From Xylanibacillus composti (GTDB taxonomy: Bacteria; Bacillota; Bacilli; Paenibacillales; K13): 48,975 bases of DNA. Positions within the stretch are counted from its first letter, which is position 1. Every line of letters begins with the position of its first letter. Under the pieces are notes generated by a model that saw only the letters and a program-made list of their open reading frames with translations, did no database searches and was not told where the DNA came from. Location of the stretch: NCBI RefSeq assembly GCF_018403685.1, contig NZ_BOVK01000020.1:1-48975 (forward strand), written 5' to 3'. Below, in pieces: positions 32,636-43,661 of this stretch. The position numbers were made by a program, and so were the translations under genes.

Positions 32636-32673
32636 AAAAGGGCTTTCTCCAGTTCCAAAATGGAGAAGCCCTT
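32636..32673 (-). terminator. terminator of the xylo-oligosaccharide operon
   Basis: Minus strand: AAGGGCTTCTCCA pairs with TGGAGAAAGCCCTT (one bulged base) around a 9-base loop, ending in TTTT. It lies 40 bases past the GH8 stop codon. Confidence 0.85.
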
Positions 32674-32712
32674 CTTGCTTCCAGCTATCCGCTCTCTTTC
32701 TTCTCGTGCTCT

Positions 32713-33867
32713 TTATGGTTGCTGGTCCTTCGGCATCCAAATTCTGAAACGCCCGCTTAACGCCAGCATGGCGAACATATAAAGACAATTGTCATAATAC
32801 CTGCGATCTCCTGTTCGCACAGGCGTTTGCCAAAACCTCTCGACGCTAATCCGGGCGTTCGGATCCTCCGGATTCGCCAATGCGGACACCGCATTGGTCG
32901 CGGTCAAGCCGACCGGATGCAGCGATTTCTCTTCGAAAGGCTCCCCTTCGATCGTATAGCGGCGGTAATCATCCGGCTCTTTGTCCGCGAAGAATGCTTG
33001 AATGCGCGCCGCCTCTGTGCGCTGCCATTCATCCGCTGCAAACCATTCCGCATCCAGTCCAATATTCGCGGCTACTCGGTACGAATCGCTGAAGAAATGA
33101 CCGTACCCCCGAATGTGGTTGGGCTGGCCGTCATAAAAGGAATATTCCGGTGACAGTCCCGTTACCGGATGGCACGCAGTCGGCAAAAATCGGCGGCTGG
33201 CGGCAGCTGCTTCTTTCCAGAATGTGCGATCCTCAGGAAATGACCACAAGGCGAACAGCTCATAGAAATGAGGCAGATGATAAGAGGGATCCGTAAATTC
33301 GCAATCCGGAACGAACTTGATGAGCTTATTGTCCAGATTCCACATCGGGTATCCTTCGCCATCTTCTCCTTTATGCACACATGTGCGCAGCAGTGTCCGG
33401 GCCTGTTCGCTATAATTGAACGGCTCCTCCCGATCGCCCCAGCGATGGGAAGCGAAAAACAGAGACAATGCAAAGTATTCCTCGCCATCCGGTGCCGGAC
33501 CGTTCGAATTACGCTTCCCGTCCGGAAGACAGGACCAGGCAAAGTAACCGGCGTGTACACCTTCTGTCATATACATATAGGACTTCGTCCATTTCCACAG
33601 TCGGTCGAAGACATCTTGACGATCCATCTGTACAGCCATCATCATCCCGTAAGACATGCCCTCGGTGCGTACATCGTTGTTGCCGGTATCCAGCATATAG
33701 CCCATGTCATTCCCAACCGGGTAGTAGATGCGGGTCTCGTCCGCCCCCTCGAATAGCGCAGTCCACGTTTCATGCAGACGCGAATCAATTTCTTGTTCAT
33801 CAAAGCCGTAGTCGAGCAGCAGATTGCGATATTGTCCAGTATAAAAAGCACCTTTCCTTGCACTCAT
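32713..33867 (-). CDS. GH8 reducing-end xylose-releasing exo-oligoxylanase
   Basis: A 384-residue intracellular enzyme (no signal peptide) of glycoside hydrolase family 8, of the Rex type known from Bacillus halodurans, which cuts single xyloses from the reducing end of xylo-oligosaccharides. The general acid is expected at Glu69 in [15 protein letters not shown] and the base at Asp261 in [11 protein letters not shown]. Length agrees with Rex (about 380-390). Its ATG overlaps the GH39 stop (ATGA). Last gene of the operon, with a terminator after it. An endo-acting GH8 would normally be secreted, which argues for Rex. Confidence 0.88.
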   Translation of the reverse strand: MSARKGAFYTGQYRNLLLDYGFDEQEIDSRLHETWTALFEGADETRIYYPVGNDMGYMLDTGNNDVRTEGMSYGMMMAVQMDRQDVFDRLWKWTKSYMYMTEGVHAGYFAWSCLPDGKRNSNGPAPDGEEYFALSLFFASHRWGDREEPFNYSEQARTLLRTCVHKGEDGEGYPMWNLDNKLIKFVPDCEFTDPSYHLPHFYELFALWSFPEDRTFWKEAAAASRRFLPTACHPVTGLSPEYSFYDGQPNHIRGYGHFFSDSYRVAANIGLDAEWFAADEWQRTEAARIQAFFADKEPDDYRRYTIEGEPFEEKSLHPVGLTATNAVSALANPEDPNARISVERFWQTPVRTGDRRYYDNCLYMFAMLALSGRFRIWMPKDQQP

Positions 33868-35396
33868 TGGTCTTCCTCCTCTGTTCCCCCGCGATAGATA
33901 AGGCTGTCATCCAGCCCCCAATACGTATGTGACTCATTCCGAACAGGCGCCACTTCCAAAAGCGTAATCTCGTTTTTGCCCATCTTCCAGTTTAGTTCCA
34001 GAACACCATCAGCGGTGCGCGCGGCTTGCGTGGTTAGCTTCGGCACAGCCGCCTGCCGCAAAGTCTGTATTTGACCCTTGCTCGGAAAACGAGGGCGCCC
34101 CATCTGCTGCCAAGTCTTCCATGGATTCGCATAAGCCTCATTCACGATCTGTCGCTTCACGAACACTTCTTCAGTGGAAAACGGAAGCTTCGCCTGAATA
34201 TGCTGTTCATCCCCTTCTTCTCCTTCTTCCAATACTGCGTTCCAGGATAGGAGCGCAAGCGTTCCGTCCTCCCGGCGCGTGACGAGCAGCGAATCATCCC
34301 GATACAACACTTCTTCTCCAAGCGCTTGGAAGAAAGCGAACAGATGGAAGGTTGGCTTTGGGATCCCATTCAGCGCAATCAAACCAAATCCGCCGTGGAA
34401 TTGCGCCTTAGGCACATCCGACTCCTCGAACACATCGCTGAATGTCCAATAGGACATGACATCCGCATAATCGCCCGATTCGCTGAGAATTCTAGCCAAG
34501 TAGGCTGCATTCAGCGCGGTATCGTGCACCGGATTGATTGGACTGTAGGAGGTGTTGTATTCCGTAATGTGAAAAGGCAAATCAGGAAATGGCGACTGTC
34601 GAATCATCTCTCGCACTTCTTGAAGTTCATGCAGCATTTTTTCCGGATTAGCCAATTCCTGATAGTAATATTCCGGTGTTTTGCGATGCGGCTGCCGTGC
34701 TGTATAAGCATGGCGGCTTACAAAATCCACGGGCACATTCCGCGCATGACAGAATTCCAGGAAATCCGTGATCCAGTGATCTGAACCGCCGCATATCGCC
34801 GGTCCCCCCACTTGCAATTCCGGATGGACCCGCTTCACCGCTTCAGCCGTAACCTGATACAGCTTGAAATATTCAGCCTGGTCCGCATCTTTCCAAAAGT
34901 TGACCAAATTCGGTTCATTCCACACTTCAAACGGCCAGGTCAGCACCTCCTTCAACCCATACCGCTCGATAAAATGACGGATAACCGCCTCAATCAAGGC
35001 TGCCCATCGATCATAATCCTTTGGGGGCGTGACATTTCCCTTCCAATAAAAGACGGTTTGATCGCCAGAGGCCAAGGCTTCAGGCATAAAGCCCAGTTCT
35101 ACATAAGGCTTTAGTCCTTTGGCCAGATATGCGTCGAAAATGCGATCAATATAAGTAAAATTATAAAAAACTCGGGTTTCGCCGTCCTGTGTCAGCTCGC
35201 GGTAAATGCCGACATCGTCATGCAGCAAGCCGTGTCCGCGTATATAGTCAAAGCCAATAGCTTCCTGAACCATCTCCAAGTGCTCCTGATATTCCTGCTG
35301 CAAAGCCAGGCCTAATCGCCCTGTGCCGATCGAACGCTTCCAGTGACGTTTCAGAACGCCTTGCGTTGCCCCGCTGACTGTTACTTGTTTGAACAA
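33864..35396 (-). CDS. GH39 beta-xylosidase
   Basis: A 510-residue cytoplasmic retaining beta-xylosidase of family 39, releasing xylose from the non-reducing ends of short xylo-oligosaccharides. Acid/base Glu161 is in EVWNEPN and nucleophile Glu279 in HITEYNTSY, close to positions 160 and 278 of the characterised Geobacillus enzyme as I recall it. The (beta/alpha)8 barrel is followed by a beta-sandwich tail. The start is a TTG at 35396 with a GGGAG site nine bases upstream, an uncommon start that may lower its output. Flanked by alpha-glucuronidase and GH8 genes in one transcript. Confidence 0.92.
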   Translation of the reverse strand: MFKQVTVSGATQGVLKRHWKRSIGTGRLGLALQQEYQEHLEMVQEAIGFDYIRGHGLLHDDVGIYRELTQDGETRVFYNFTYIDRIFDAYLAKGLKPYVELGFMPEALASGDQTVFYWKGNVTPPKDYDRWAALIEAVIRHFIERYGLKEVLTWPFEVWNEPNLVNFWKDADQAEYFKLYQVTAEAVKRVHPELQVGGPAICGGSDHWITDFLEFCHARNVPVDFVSRHAYTARQPHRKTPEYYYQELANPEKMLHELQEVREMIRQSPFPDLPFHITEYNTSYSPINPVHDTALNAAYLARILSESGDYADVMSYWTFSDVFEESDVPKAQFHGGFGLIALNGIPKPTFHLFAFFQALGEEVLYRDDSLLVTRREDGTLALLSWNAVLEEGEEGDEQHIQAKLPFSTEEVFVKRQIVNEAYANPWKTWQQMGRPRFPSKGQIQTLRQAAVPKLTTQAARTADGVLELNWKMGKNEITLLEVAPVRNESHTYWGLDDSLIYRGGTEEEDQ

Positions 35397-35423
35397 TTTG
35401 GTTCTCTCCCTTTCCTCGCTTCT

Positions 35424-37487
35424 TTATCGATAAATTGTTCGACCCTTCTCATCTGCAATGCCCGACTTTCGATAAAAGTACGTATTAATCACATCACGCC
35501 ATTCCTTCGCATGCTCTGCCTGTTCTTGCAGACGTTCAAGCACCTGCTCGTACCGCTCCGGATCAATTTTCCCTTCCAGTGAGGTCCATTGCTGAATCAG
35601 CCACTCTGCTCGTTCCGCTCCAGTGAAGCGGGTCTCATAAATGTGCTGAATCACGGTTTGACCGGATTGCAGCTTGTGCGTATAAGGGACATGGTGGAAG
35701 AACAGCAGCAGCTCATCTGGACAGCTGCTCAGTTGGTTGTACATCTCTCGATTCGGACTGAAATATTGGCCTGCATATCCTGTCCCCGATTTGTCCGTCC
35801 GGTCTACGCCAATGCCTTCCCGATCAGCGAAATGATAAGTTCCCCATCTTGAGTACTCATAACCGTCAACATCCGGTCCGTAATGATGGTTAGGCGCAAC
35901 CATCCAGCCTACGCCTAACGGCGCCGTGTATTGTTCGTAAATATGCCATGACGCGAGCAGCATATCTGCTACGGTCCGCACAACTTGCTCCTCATTTCCG
36001 AACGTAAGTCGAATCCATTCCTCGGCAATTTCCTCTGCGGTCAAATCAGGATTCCATACAAGGCGTCCGTACCCATGAAGATTCGCCTGCGCAAGCGTAT
36101 GTCCCGTCCAGTTCTCATCATCGCCAATGTTGGACACGGCCGCATACCCGCTGATTTTCATGCCGAACAGGGTACCGTCTCCGATATGCTTCACATATGA
36201 GCCCTTTCCCTTGGCGTGCGTGTCGAACTCCAGCACTTCTTTCCACTGCGGGATCAAATAACAAAGATGTCGCTGCTGCCCCGTATATTCCTGTGTAATT
36301 TGAAACTCAATCATCTGATTCGTCTGATTCATAGCGCCGAGCAGCGGAGAAACAGGTTCCCTCACCTGAAAATCCATCGGTCCGTTCTTGACCTGCAGCA
36401 CAACATTATCATGGAAGCTGCCGTCAAGCGGCTTGAAATGATCATAAGCAGCGCGTGCACGATCCGTAGACCGGTCGCGCCAGTCCTGCATGCAGTTATA
36501 AACGAAGCATCGCCAAATGACAATGCCGCCGAATGGCTCAAGGGCTTCAGCAAGCATATTCGCACCTTCGGCATGATCACGTCCATATGCGAATGGACCC
36601 GGTCTGTGCTCGGAATCCGCTTTTACGAGAAATCCGCCGAAATCTGGGATATGATCATAGATGCAAGCTGCGGTCATCTTCCACCATTCACGCACCTCTG
36701 GCAGAAGCGGATCAGCAGAAGACAGGCCGCCAAGCTCCATGGGGCTGGCAAAATGAATGCTTATATAGAGCCTAATGCCATATGAACGGAATACATCAGC
36801 CAACTTCGCTACAGCAGGCAATTGCTCTTCCGAAATAAACGCTGTTTCCACCTCGTTCACGTTGACATTATTAATGGCAATCGCATTGATGCCTACAGAT
36901 GCCAGCAGCCGGGCGTAGTCCTTAATCCGCGTCATATCTTCGACGATTTGGTTTTCGTTAAAAAAGATAGAGTGGCCGGCATACCCGCGCTCAATCGTGC
37001 CGTCCGCGTTGTCCCACTGGTTGATCATCCGCAGTTGATTGCGCGGCCGCTCGACTATGTGCAAATGCTCCAGCTGCACGCCCATATTCATCAATCGCAG
37101 CAGGTGAAAGACGCCATAAAGCGCTCCGCGATCGGTTTCACCAAGTACCGCTAGAATGGAATGCTGTTCACGCACGACATGCTTCAGAATATAACCTTCC
37201 TGACCTACTCTGGGTATCTCTGACTTATCCAGATAACCGAAAGATTTGTCCAGTTGGTCCGCGACTCCAACATAAATGAATGTTTCACTTTGCGGTACTT
37301 TTGAAACGGTTGGTTTCTCGCCGTAAAGTTGCTTGATCCCTAACGCCAGTTCCTTTACTGCAGTGTCAAGTACTTCTGTATGAACCGACGCGACGATTGA
37401 ACCGCTCCAACGCGCCAAAGCCTCTCTCAGCTCTGGTTGTTCAACGTGGTGATTCTGCAGCCACGCCTTGTACATGGTGCTTGCCAT
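35424..37487 (-). CDS. aguA: GH67 alpha-glucuronidase
   Basis: A 687-residue intracellular alpha-glucuronidase that removes (4-O-methyl)glucuronic acid from the non-reducing-end xylose of aldouronic acids. The three expected acidic residues are Glu293 in [13 protein letters not shown], Asp372 in [14 protein letters not shown] and Glu401 in QITQEYTGQ. Length is that of the family (about 680). ATG at 37487 has AGGAGG ten bases upstream; an ATG seven codons earlier lacks one. No signal peptide, so substrates must be imported by the operon's ABC transporter. This enzyme defines the operon as one for glucuronoxylan fragments. Confidence 0.95.
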   Translation of the reverse strand: MASTMYKAWLQNHHVEQPELREALARWSGSIVASVHTEVLDTAVKELALGIKQLYGEKPTVSKVPQSETFIYVGVADQLDKSFGYLDKSEIPRVGQEGYILKHVVREQHSILAVLGETDRGALYGVFHLLRLMNMGVQLEHLHIVERPRNQLRMINQWDNADGTIERGYAGHSIFFNENQIVEDMTRIKDYARLLASVGINAIAINNVNVNEVETAFISEEQLPAVAKLADVFRSYGIRLYISIHFASPMELGGLSSADPLLPEVREWWKMTAACIYDHIPDFGGFLVKADSEHRPGPFAYGRDHAEGANMLAEALEPFGGIVIWRCFVYNCMQDWRDRSTDRARAAYDHFKPLDGSFHDNVVLQVKNGPMDFQVREPVSPLLGAMNQTNQMIEFQITQEYTGQQRHLCYLIPQWKEVLEFDTHAKGKGSYVKHIGDGTLFGMKISGYAAVSNIGDDENWTGHTLAQANLHGYGRLVWNPDLTAEEIAEEWIRLTFGNEEQVVRTVADMLLASWHIYEQYTAPLGVGWMVAPNHHYGPDVDGYEYSRWGTYHFADREGIGVDRTDKSGTGYAGQYFSPNREMYNQLSSCPDELLLFFHHVPYTHKLQSGQTVIQHIYETRFTGAERAEWLIQQWTSLEGKIDPERYEQVLERLQEQAEHAKEWRDVINTYFYRKSGIADEKGRTIYR

Positions 37488-37571
37488 CTTCCATAAACCT
37501 CCTTGCATGCTGTTGGCTTCAAGCTAAACGGGCCGCTGATCCCTTGCTTCGTATCTGCATGGATAGAAACA

Positions 37572-37595
37572 GGCATCAAGCCGAAGCCTGATGCC
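37572..37595 (-). promoter_or_regulatory. UUCG-capped hairpin between GH52 and GH67 genes
   Basis: Minus strand: GGCATCAGGC, TTCG, GCTTGATGCC: a 10-base-pair stem (one G-U) capped by a UUCG tetraloop, within the 225-base gap between the two genes. Only a short, broken T stretch (TGTTTCTAT) follows. I see no other gene or promoter in this gap. A stabilised mRNA end or partial terminator is likely. Confidence 0.65.
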
Positions 37596-37712
37596 CCGTA
37601 AAGTATGGTGGCGTCGTAAGTTCGATAGCTGTTCAACGGCACTCAGAGCTCCTGCTTTGCCTCTTTCGAACAAGAGCAGCCTAAGAAATCCAGGCTCATC
37701 ACCCTAAATGCC

Positions 37713-39833
37713 TTACCCTATAGAACCTTGCTCTTCCAGCCATAGAATACTGGTAACCCCTCGCGGATAATACTTGCTTCCTGTTATTTCACCTGCCAGA
37801 ATCTGATCGCTCCAGCTCCAAACCGACAATGTCGGATGCGTAAGCCAAGCGACATGCGCAGCATCAGCGGCAGCGCCTTGCTCATCCCATGGCACGCCCA
37901 GAATCTGTCTGGCTACGAATTGACACAAATAGATCTTGCTTAACCAGGAGTTGCTGCTGGTCGAAGAAAGCTTCCATCCCCCATCAGGGAACAGACAAAC
38001 GCCTTCCTTCAGCACAGCTGCCAAATGTCGCTTCAATGCTTGAATGTAAGCGCCGAATCTCCCTTCCGAGTCCAGTGCTTCGAGACAATTGGTGAAGTAG
38101 GGGAATACTAGACCTTCAATCGCCGGAATGATGCGTGAATCATTTCCTTCCCCCATGACAGCGGGAATATACCCTTCCTCTGTCATATGAGAGACGATTG
38201 TGGCCGCGCACTTTTCTGCTTGGCTTCCAGCTGCATCCGCCAGCATTTCCCGTCCGTTTTCCCGGAATATCTTCTCCAGCGCCACATAGGAAGCCCAGCA
38301 CTTGCCCGCCATATACAGGTTGTTGCGCGCTTGGCCTAGAGATACATCCAAGCTGTCGTAAGTCGTAATTTCAGCGCCGCCCATCACCCGGGAGCTGTCC
38401 AGCCCCATCATGCCATTGCGCTTCGAAGGATCGGGATGGTCGCGATTCAGCATGCTTTCCAAACAGCGTTCCAATGTTCCAATATTCGCTTCCAGCCATT
38501 GCCGGTCGCCAGTTTGCTCCACGTAAACAGCAGCGCAGAGCACCCAATTCACTAACTGCTCATGCGTCATATGCGAGAAGCAGCCATCCAGCCCATACAG
38601 CTCATATGATGAATAATGCGGGCGTGAAAACGTATTGGCCACACCCATGTCATGCGTGAAGCTGATACCGCCCGGATATTCCTTGTCCTCTCCCGGAAAA
38701 CGCACGCGATCCTCATAGCTGTAGCGCTTGGTAAAGAGATCCAATTCGTTCTTCACGGTCCAAGGGTTCATCCTGATTTCGAAAAACAGCTGGTCTACTG
38801 TCAGATCGAAAGTGTTCATCATTCGGTACTCGCCTTCGTTCACAACCCAGATCGGTTCTCCGTTCGCTTCCAGCAGCTGGGTATTTCCATAGTAGGAACG
38901 AATAGCATGAGCCATCATAAACGTCTGATCTTCAGACAGTTTTGTCTCATCCAGCATGCGGTTTGCCGTTTCTGCCAATGATTTCAAGCGGCCGGCATGT
39001 GCGGTTGCGTATTCACCGACTGCCTCGATATCCTTGAACAGCTTCGTATAGTAATAGACAGCGTCAATTCCTGTTGTCGCCACTCCTCCTCGGTAGAAAC
39101 AAACCGCGAATTGGAACGTCTTTTTCTTGCCTGCAGGCACATCAACAATTAGAGCACCCACTTTGCCTAACCCGAATGTCCAATTCTCTTCCTTCGGGTT
39201 CAGCAAGATATCCTCCATACTGAAATGCAGTGCCGACTTGGCCGACGGGTCATTCGTTACGATAGCTGTCAGGCGCCCCTGGCCAACCCCAATCAAAGTG
39301 GATGTGTCGTCAATACGGCGCATGGAGCTGTAAGGGTCGCTCCCCTCATATCCAAAAAACGCGCGTCTCGGACGGTCCGAGCCGGTATTATCTACCGTTA
39401 ACTCGGCAATAACGGCTGGCACCAACACTTCTTTTAATTTTGCCGCTTCAGCGGTACTCGGTTCCGGCACAGACTGAACGGGGGAATAGATGGCAAAGCT
39501 CAAATCCCCCGCAGTCCAGCGATCAGTAGAAAGCCGGAAGCTCCGTTCAATCCGATCCTCGCTGAAAGGGATGATAATATTCGGTTTATCCGGATTCGGG
39601 TCGGGATTCTCGATGTCATAACGTCTGGCCTCATCACTTTCGCCGCTGGCGAAAAACGGAAGCGCTTCATATATTCCGCCTTCAGCCGCTTCTAAGCCAA
39701 TAAACACATTCGTTCTCGGCGATCTGCCCAATTCCAGATCCAGCCCTCCGCCTGCGCCCGGAAATCCAAGTGTGAAGCTGGAAAACGCGCCGATTGGAGA
39801 GTGGTGGGCGTTGAAGAATAACGGCTTAGACAT
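37713..39833 (-). CDS. GH52 beta-xylosidase
   Basis: A 706-residue cytoplasmic enzyme of the small family GH52. The N-terminus PLFFNAHHSPIGAFSSFTLG and LDLELGRSPRTNVFIG are characteristic. The nucleophile Glu335 lies in VVNEGEYRMMNTFDL, matching the position assigned in the Geobacillus enzyme as I recall it, and the acid is expected near Asp493 in ITTYDSLDVSLGQARN. It hydrolyses xylobiose and short xylo-oligosaccharides with retention. The ATG at 39833 has GGGGAG upstream. It follows the transporter permease by 33 bases, the first hydrolase of the operon. Confidence 0.95.
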   Translation of the reverse strand: MSKPLFFNAHHSPIGAFSSFTLGFPGAGGGLDLELGRSPRTNVFIGLEAAEGGIYEALPFFASGESDEARRYDIENPDPNPDKPNIIIPFSEDRIERSFRLSTDRWTAGDLSFAIYSPVQSVPEPSTAEAAKLKEVLVPAVIAELTVDNTGSDRPRRAFFGYEGSDPYSSMRRIDDTSTLIGVGQGRLTAIVTNDPSAKSALHFSMEDILLNPKEENWTFGLGKVGALIVDVPAGKKKTFQFAVCFYRGGVATTGIDAVYYYTKLFKDIEAVGEYATAHAGRLKSLAETANRMLDETKLSEDQTFMMAHAIRSYYGNTQLLEANGEPIWVVNEGEYRMMNTFDLTVDQLFFEIRMNPWTVKNELDLFTKRYSYEDRVRFPGEDKEYPGGISFTHDMGVANTFSRPHYSSYELYGLDGCFSHMTHEQLVNWVLCAAVYVEQTGDRQWLEANIGTLERCLESMLNRDHPDPSKRNGMMGLDSSRVMGGAEITTYDSLDVSLGQARNNLYMAGKCWASYVALEKIFRENGREMLADAAGSQAEKCAATIVSHMTEEGYIPAVMGEGNDSRIIPAIEGLVFPYFTNCLEALDSEGRFGAYIQALKRHLAAVLKEGVCLFPDGGWKLSSTSSNSWLSKIYLCQFVARQILGVPWDEQGAAADAAHVAWLTHPTLSVWSWSDQILAGEITGSKYYPRGVTSILWLEEQGSIG

Positions 39834-39866
39834 GATGACCTCTCCCCTTTCTAATCTACCTGGATG

Positions 39867-40784
39867 TTAGCCCTTCACACCGCCCACAGTCATGCCTTTA
39901 ACAAAATACTTTTGCAGGAATGGATAAACCATCATGATCGGCAAGCTGGCTACAATTGTCATGGTCGCTCGGACAGCCAGCGGTGAAACAAAGTTATCCG
40001 TAGACGCATTGGCGAAAGCGTCTGCCGCCGTCCTGGATGTTACCGCAGAGTTGGAGTTTTGCAAGATCTTTACCAATTCATACTGCAGCGTACTCAAATT
40101 AATGTTCGAAGAATTGAACAGGAAGACATCAAACCAAGAGTTCCACTGGTACACGGCAGCAAACAAGGAAATCGTAGCCAAAGCCGGTACTGTCAGCGGC
40201 AATACGATGCGGACGAAAGTTGTAAATTCCCCGGCACCGTCCATTTTGGCTGATTCCAGAATGCCATCGGGCAACCCCTGAATGAACGAGCGAATAACGA
40301 TCAGATTGAACACCCCGATCAATCCAGGGAAAATATAAACCCAGAAGCTATTAAGCAAATTCAGATCTTTAATAAGCAGAAACGTCGGGATCAAACCGCC
40401 GTTAAAATACAGCGTAAGCACAAAAGCAATTGTAACGAACTTGCGGAGCACGTATTCAGGCTTGCTGATCGTATAAGCGACCATTGCAGAGCAGAATACA
40501 GTCAATGCTGTTCCGATCACCGTACGCAAGATGGAGATCAATGTTGCGTGAAAGATCGTAGACTGTTGAAACACATATTCGTAATTTTTCAAAGTAAATT
40601 CCCGCGGCCACAAATGAATGCCTCCGCGAATGGAATCATTGGCGTCATTGAACGATAATGCCAGCTGATTCAACATTGGATACAGGGTCACTGTAACCAA
40701 AAACAGCATAAACAACACATTGCATATATCGAATATCCGATCACCCAAAGACGGGCGAAGGGCTCCTTTTCTGTAGGAAGCCAT
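39867..40784 (-). CDS. carbohydrate ABC permease (LplC/YtcP-like)
   Basis: A 305-residue CUT1-type permease with about six membrane helices. The MalG-like EAA loop is ILESAKMDGAGEFTTFVRIVLPLTVPALATI near residue 180. It forms the channel with the second permease gene 24 bases upstream and serves the aldouronate/xylo-oligosaccharide operon. ATG at 40784 has AAAGGAGAGGAG in front. As is usual for LplC-type systems no ATPase gene is present; a shared MsmX-type ATPase elsewhere would energise it. Confidence 0.93.
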   Translation of the reverse strand: MASYRKGALRPSLGDRIFDICNVLFMLFLVTVTLYPMLNQLALSFNDANDSIRGGIHLWPREFTLKNYEYVFQQSTIFHATLISILRTVIGTALTVFCSAMVAYTISKPEYVLRKFVTIAFVLTLYFNGGLIPTFLLIKDLNLLNSFWVYIFPGLIGVFNLIVIRSFIQGLPDGILESAKMDGAGEFTTFVRIVLPLTVPALATISLFAAVYQWNSWFDVFLFNSSNINLSTLQYELVKILQNSNSAVTSRTAADAFANASTDNFVSPLAVRATMTIVASLPIMMVYPFLQKYFVKGMTVGGVKG

Positions 40785-40808
40785 GGTTCTCCTCTCCTTT
40801 GATGGTCA

Positions 40809-41786
40809 TTAGAATAGTCGATCCTGTCCCAGTCGTTTTGCTAAAGAGTTCGCAGCAAACAACAAGGTAAAGCTAATTACAGTCTTGAATATACCCGCAG
40901 CCGTGGCAAAGGAATAATTCCCGAAATTGATCCCCCACCGAATGACGAATAGCTCCAAGGTTTCTGCGTAATCCATATTCGCAGGATTTTTCAGCAAGTA
41001 TTGCGCTTCAAATCCTGTTTCCAATACTTGCCCAATATTCAGGATCAACAGCACTATGATAACCGGTCTCATCCCAGGCAGCGTAATGTGCCAGATTTTG
41101 CGAAAGCGGTTGGCACCGTCGATATCAGCTGCCTCGTATTGCGACGGATCGATCACAGTAATGGCTGCCAAATACACAATCGTATTCCATCCAAGGTTTT
41201 TCCAAGTTTCGGATGCGGCGAAAATCCCCCAGAAATATGAGCCTTCTCCTAACCACATCACAGGCTTGTCAATAATGCCAAGTCCCATCAATACTTGATT
41301 GACGACACCGTCTTCCGGAGATAAAGCAACCATGACAATACTTGCCGCAACTACCCAGGAAAGGAAATACGGCATATAACTGATTGTTTGTACTACGCGT
41401 TTGAATACAATATTCTTCAATTCATTCAACAAGATAGCCAATGTAATGGCCAATACGAATCCAAGTATCAGATTGATAAAGCTCATTGCGAACGTATTGC
41501 GCATGACGCGATAGAAAGAATCATCTTGGAACAAAAATGCAAAGTGCTTAAATCCTACCCATTCCTGTTCTGAGAAACTGCGTCCTGGCCGGTAGTCCTG
41601 AAAGGCCAACGTCCAGCCCCAAACTGGCAAATATCGAAAAATAAACAACCAGATCACAAATGGCACTGACATCATGACGAGTGCTCTTTGCTTCATTAGC
41701 GTTTTGAAAAAAAGCTTGGTCCCCGATGGTGCCTTTGGAGACTTCGGCGGTGTAACAGCCGGCGCAGCGCTAGCGGACTGCTGCAT
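40809..41786 (-). CDS. carbohydrate ABC permease (LplB-like)
   Basis: A 325-residue CUT1-type permease. After a Pro/Ser-rich cytoplasmic leader of about 25 residues come six membrane helices. The EAA loop is SQYEAADIDGANRFRKIWHITLPGMRPVIIVLL, well conserved in the LplB/MalF group. ATG at 41786 has AGGAGG ten bases upstream. It sits between the binding protein and the LplC-like permease. Confidence 0.93.
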   Translation of the reverse strand: MQQSASAAPAVTPPKSPKAPSGTKLFFKTLMKQRALVMMSVPFVIWLFIFRYLPVWGWTLAFQDYRPGRSFSEQEWVGFKHFAFLFQDDSFYRVMRNTFAMSFINLILGFVLAITLAILLNELKNIVFKRVVQTISYMPYFLSWVVAASIVMVALSPEDGVVNQVLMGLGIIDKPVMWLGEGSYFWGIFAASETWKNLGWNTIVYLAAITVIDPSQYEAADIDGANRFRKIWHITLPGMRPVIIVLLILNIGQVLETGFEAQYLLKNPANMDYAETLELFVIRWGINFGNYSFATAAGIFKTVISFTLLFAANSLAKRLGQDRLF

Positions 41787-41927
41787 GGTTCATTCGCCTC
41801 CTATCTGAATTCTCCGAAACTTCTCTTGCAGCGTAATCAAGGAACCGGCTTGACGCTGCGTATAAAAGTCGGAAGGAAGGACAACAAGTGCCCCTTCCTT
41901 CCGCGCAAACAACGTTCGTCCCGCTAC

Positions 41928-43634
41928 TTACTCGCCACTGACCGCAGCTACTTTCTCTTTCAGCTTTGTGCTCAGGTATTCTTCATACTGGGCAGTATAA
42001 CCCAGCTTTTCGAATTCAGAGAGATAAGTTTCCCATTCACTGTCGAACTTACCTGCATCAGCCAACGTCAGTCTCGGCAGGAAGCGCTTGACTAAATCTT
42101 CTCTGCGCTGCTCATAAATCTGCTCTTGCGATCCTTGTTCAAATGCGATACTCCAAGCTGGGAACCAAGGTCTTGGGTCAGATTCGGAAAACATTTCGGA
42201 GAAGGTTTGAACCCCGTAAGCTTCGAGAGCCGCACGTTCAGCATCAGTAAAGTCCAGCTGCGCCACTTCAGGCTGTCTGCCAGGAGAGTGAGCGTTGCCG
42301 TCTGACAAGGTAGACGATTGGGCCCACATTGGCCAATAGTATTCGAAGTATGTCAGACCGACATCTTGCTTGTATTGGTTATCACGCAGTTTTTCAATTT
42401 GCTCTGGAGTCCGGTAGAAACGACCGTTCTCATCCACTTCATAGGTCAGTCCTTGGATGCCCCACTGATTGCGGATTTGGTTTTCCTCAGTAAGCATGTA
42501 ATCGAAGAATTTGATAATGCGTTCTGGGTCTTTAGCACTCTTCGTAATACCGATACCGCGGTTATGAACGAATGACTCAGGATCCAGATACTGATCCTTG
42601 ATATTAGCATCAAATACGATTGGAAGCGGGAAGTACTCTAGATCCGAATCGCCGGCAATTTTCAGGTTCTGCGAAGCCTGGTTAACCTGCCAGCCGTAAT
42701 CGAAGTATCCAAGTACTTTACCAGATGTAAGCTTAGCCAAATATTGATCGTAGTTGTTAACGAAAGAAGTTTCATCAAACAATCCGTCATGATACAAGTC
42801 ATTCAATGATTTGAGCCAACGCTTCATTTCATCGTTGTTGTGCCAGTCATCTGCTTCAAGCGTATTCATGTCTACCATAACCGGGCCATCATTCGGATAA
42901 CCAGCCAGGTGGTTAGCCGGGTTCGTCATGGCAAAGTATCTCCAGTCATGCGTCAGTGAAGTAAAGCCAACCAAATCTTCATTCGGATACTTAGCTGCAT
43001 ACTGGCGAATCAGGTCAAAGTATTCGTCCAGTGTCTTAATTTTCGGATAGTTGAATTCCTTCAATACTCGTTGTTGAATCCAGAAGGCGCCTTGGTCAAT
43101 GACCGGGCTCGGAATATACTCGCCAACTTGCGGGCTGAACGGCAGGAAGTAAATGCTTCCATCCCGATGCGTGATCAGATCGAAATACGGTCCGTATACT
43201 TTTTTGATATTCGGTCCATACTGTTCGATCAAGTCAGTCAGATCGATGAAGCCTCCGGCTTCTACTACTTTGTCTATTTCTGTATCCGCAACAAGAACAT
43301 CCGGATACTCGCCGCCGGCAATCATCGTACCGATCTTCGTTTGCACGTCACCGACAAGATGTTCGATTTGGAAGGATACTCCTGTTTCTTCGGCATACAG
43401 TGCGCCGATATCAGTATCGCTTGTCAGTACATCCTGCCTAGAGGAACCAGCGTTAAAAAATGTAAACGTTACCGGTTCCAGCGTTTCCTCCCCGCCAGCA
43501 TTTCCTCCTGTGTTGCCAGATGAGTTGTTTCCTGACGATTGCTGATTGCCTCCATTATTGCCGCTGCACGCAGTCACGATAGACAAAAGCATGACCACAG
43601 AAAGCAGCAATAACAGGATTCTCTTTTTTGCCAT
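41928..43634 (-). CDS. extracellular sugar-binding lipoprotein (LplA-like)
   Basis: A 568-residue lipoprotein with signal peptide and lipobox IVTAC (Cys23), then an Asn/Gly/Ser linker and a large type-1 solute-binding domain, as in the LplA-type receptors of Paenibacillus aldouronate operons. Aromatic residues such as YFEYYWPMW and PRPWFPAW are suited to stacking on sugars. Together with GH67 it most likely binds methylglucuronosyl-xylotriose or xylo-oligosaccharides (inference). It is first in the transport/hydrolase operon behind a regulated promoter with a cre site. Confidence 0.92.
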   Translation of the reverse strand: MAKKRILLLLLSVVMLLSIVTACSGNNGGNQQSSGNNSSGNTGGNAGGEETLEPVTFTFFNAGSSRQDVLTSDTDIGALYAEETGVSFQIEHLVGDVQTKIGTMIAGGEYPDVLVADTEIDKVVEAGGFIDLTDLIEQYGPNIKKVYGPYFDLITHRDGSIYFLPFSPQVGEYIPSPVIDQGAFWIQQRVLKEFNYPKIKTLDEYFDLIRQYAAKYPNEDLVGFTSLTHDWRYFAMTNPANHLAGYPNDGPVMVDMNTLEADDWHNNDEMKRWLKSLNDLYHDGLFDETSFVNNYDQYLAKLTSGKVLGYFDYGWQVNQASQNLKIAGDSDLEYFPLPIVFDANIKDQYLDPESFVHNRGIGITKSAKDPERIIKFFDYMLTEENQIRNQWGIQGLTYEVDENGRFYRTPEQIEKLRDNQYKQDVGLTYFEYYWPMWAQSSTLSDGNAHSPGRQPEVAQLDFTDAERAALEAYGVQTFSEMFSESDPRPWFPAWSIAFEQGSQEQIYEQRREDLVKRFLPRLTLADAGKFDSEWETYLSEFEKLGYTAQYEEYLSTKLKEKVAAVSGE

Positions 43635-43661
43635 GTTGATTCATACCCCTTTCATCAATTT

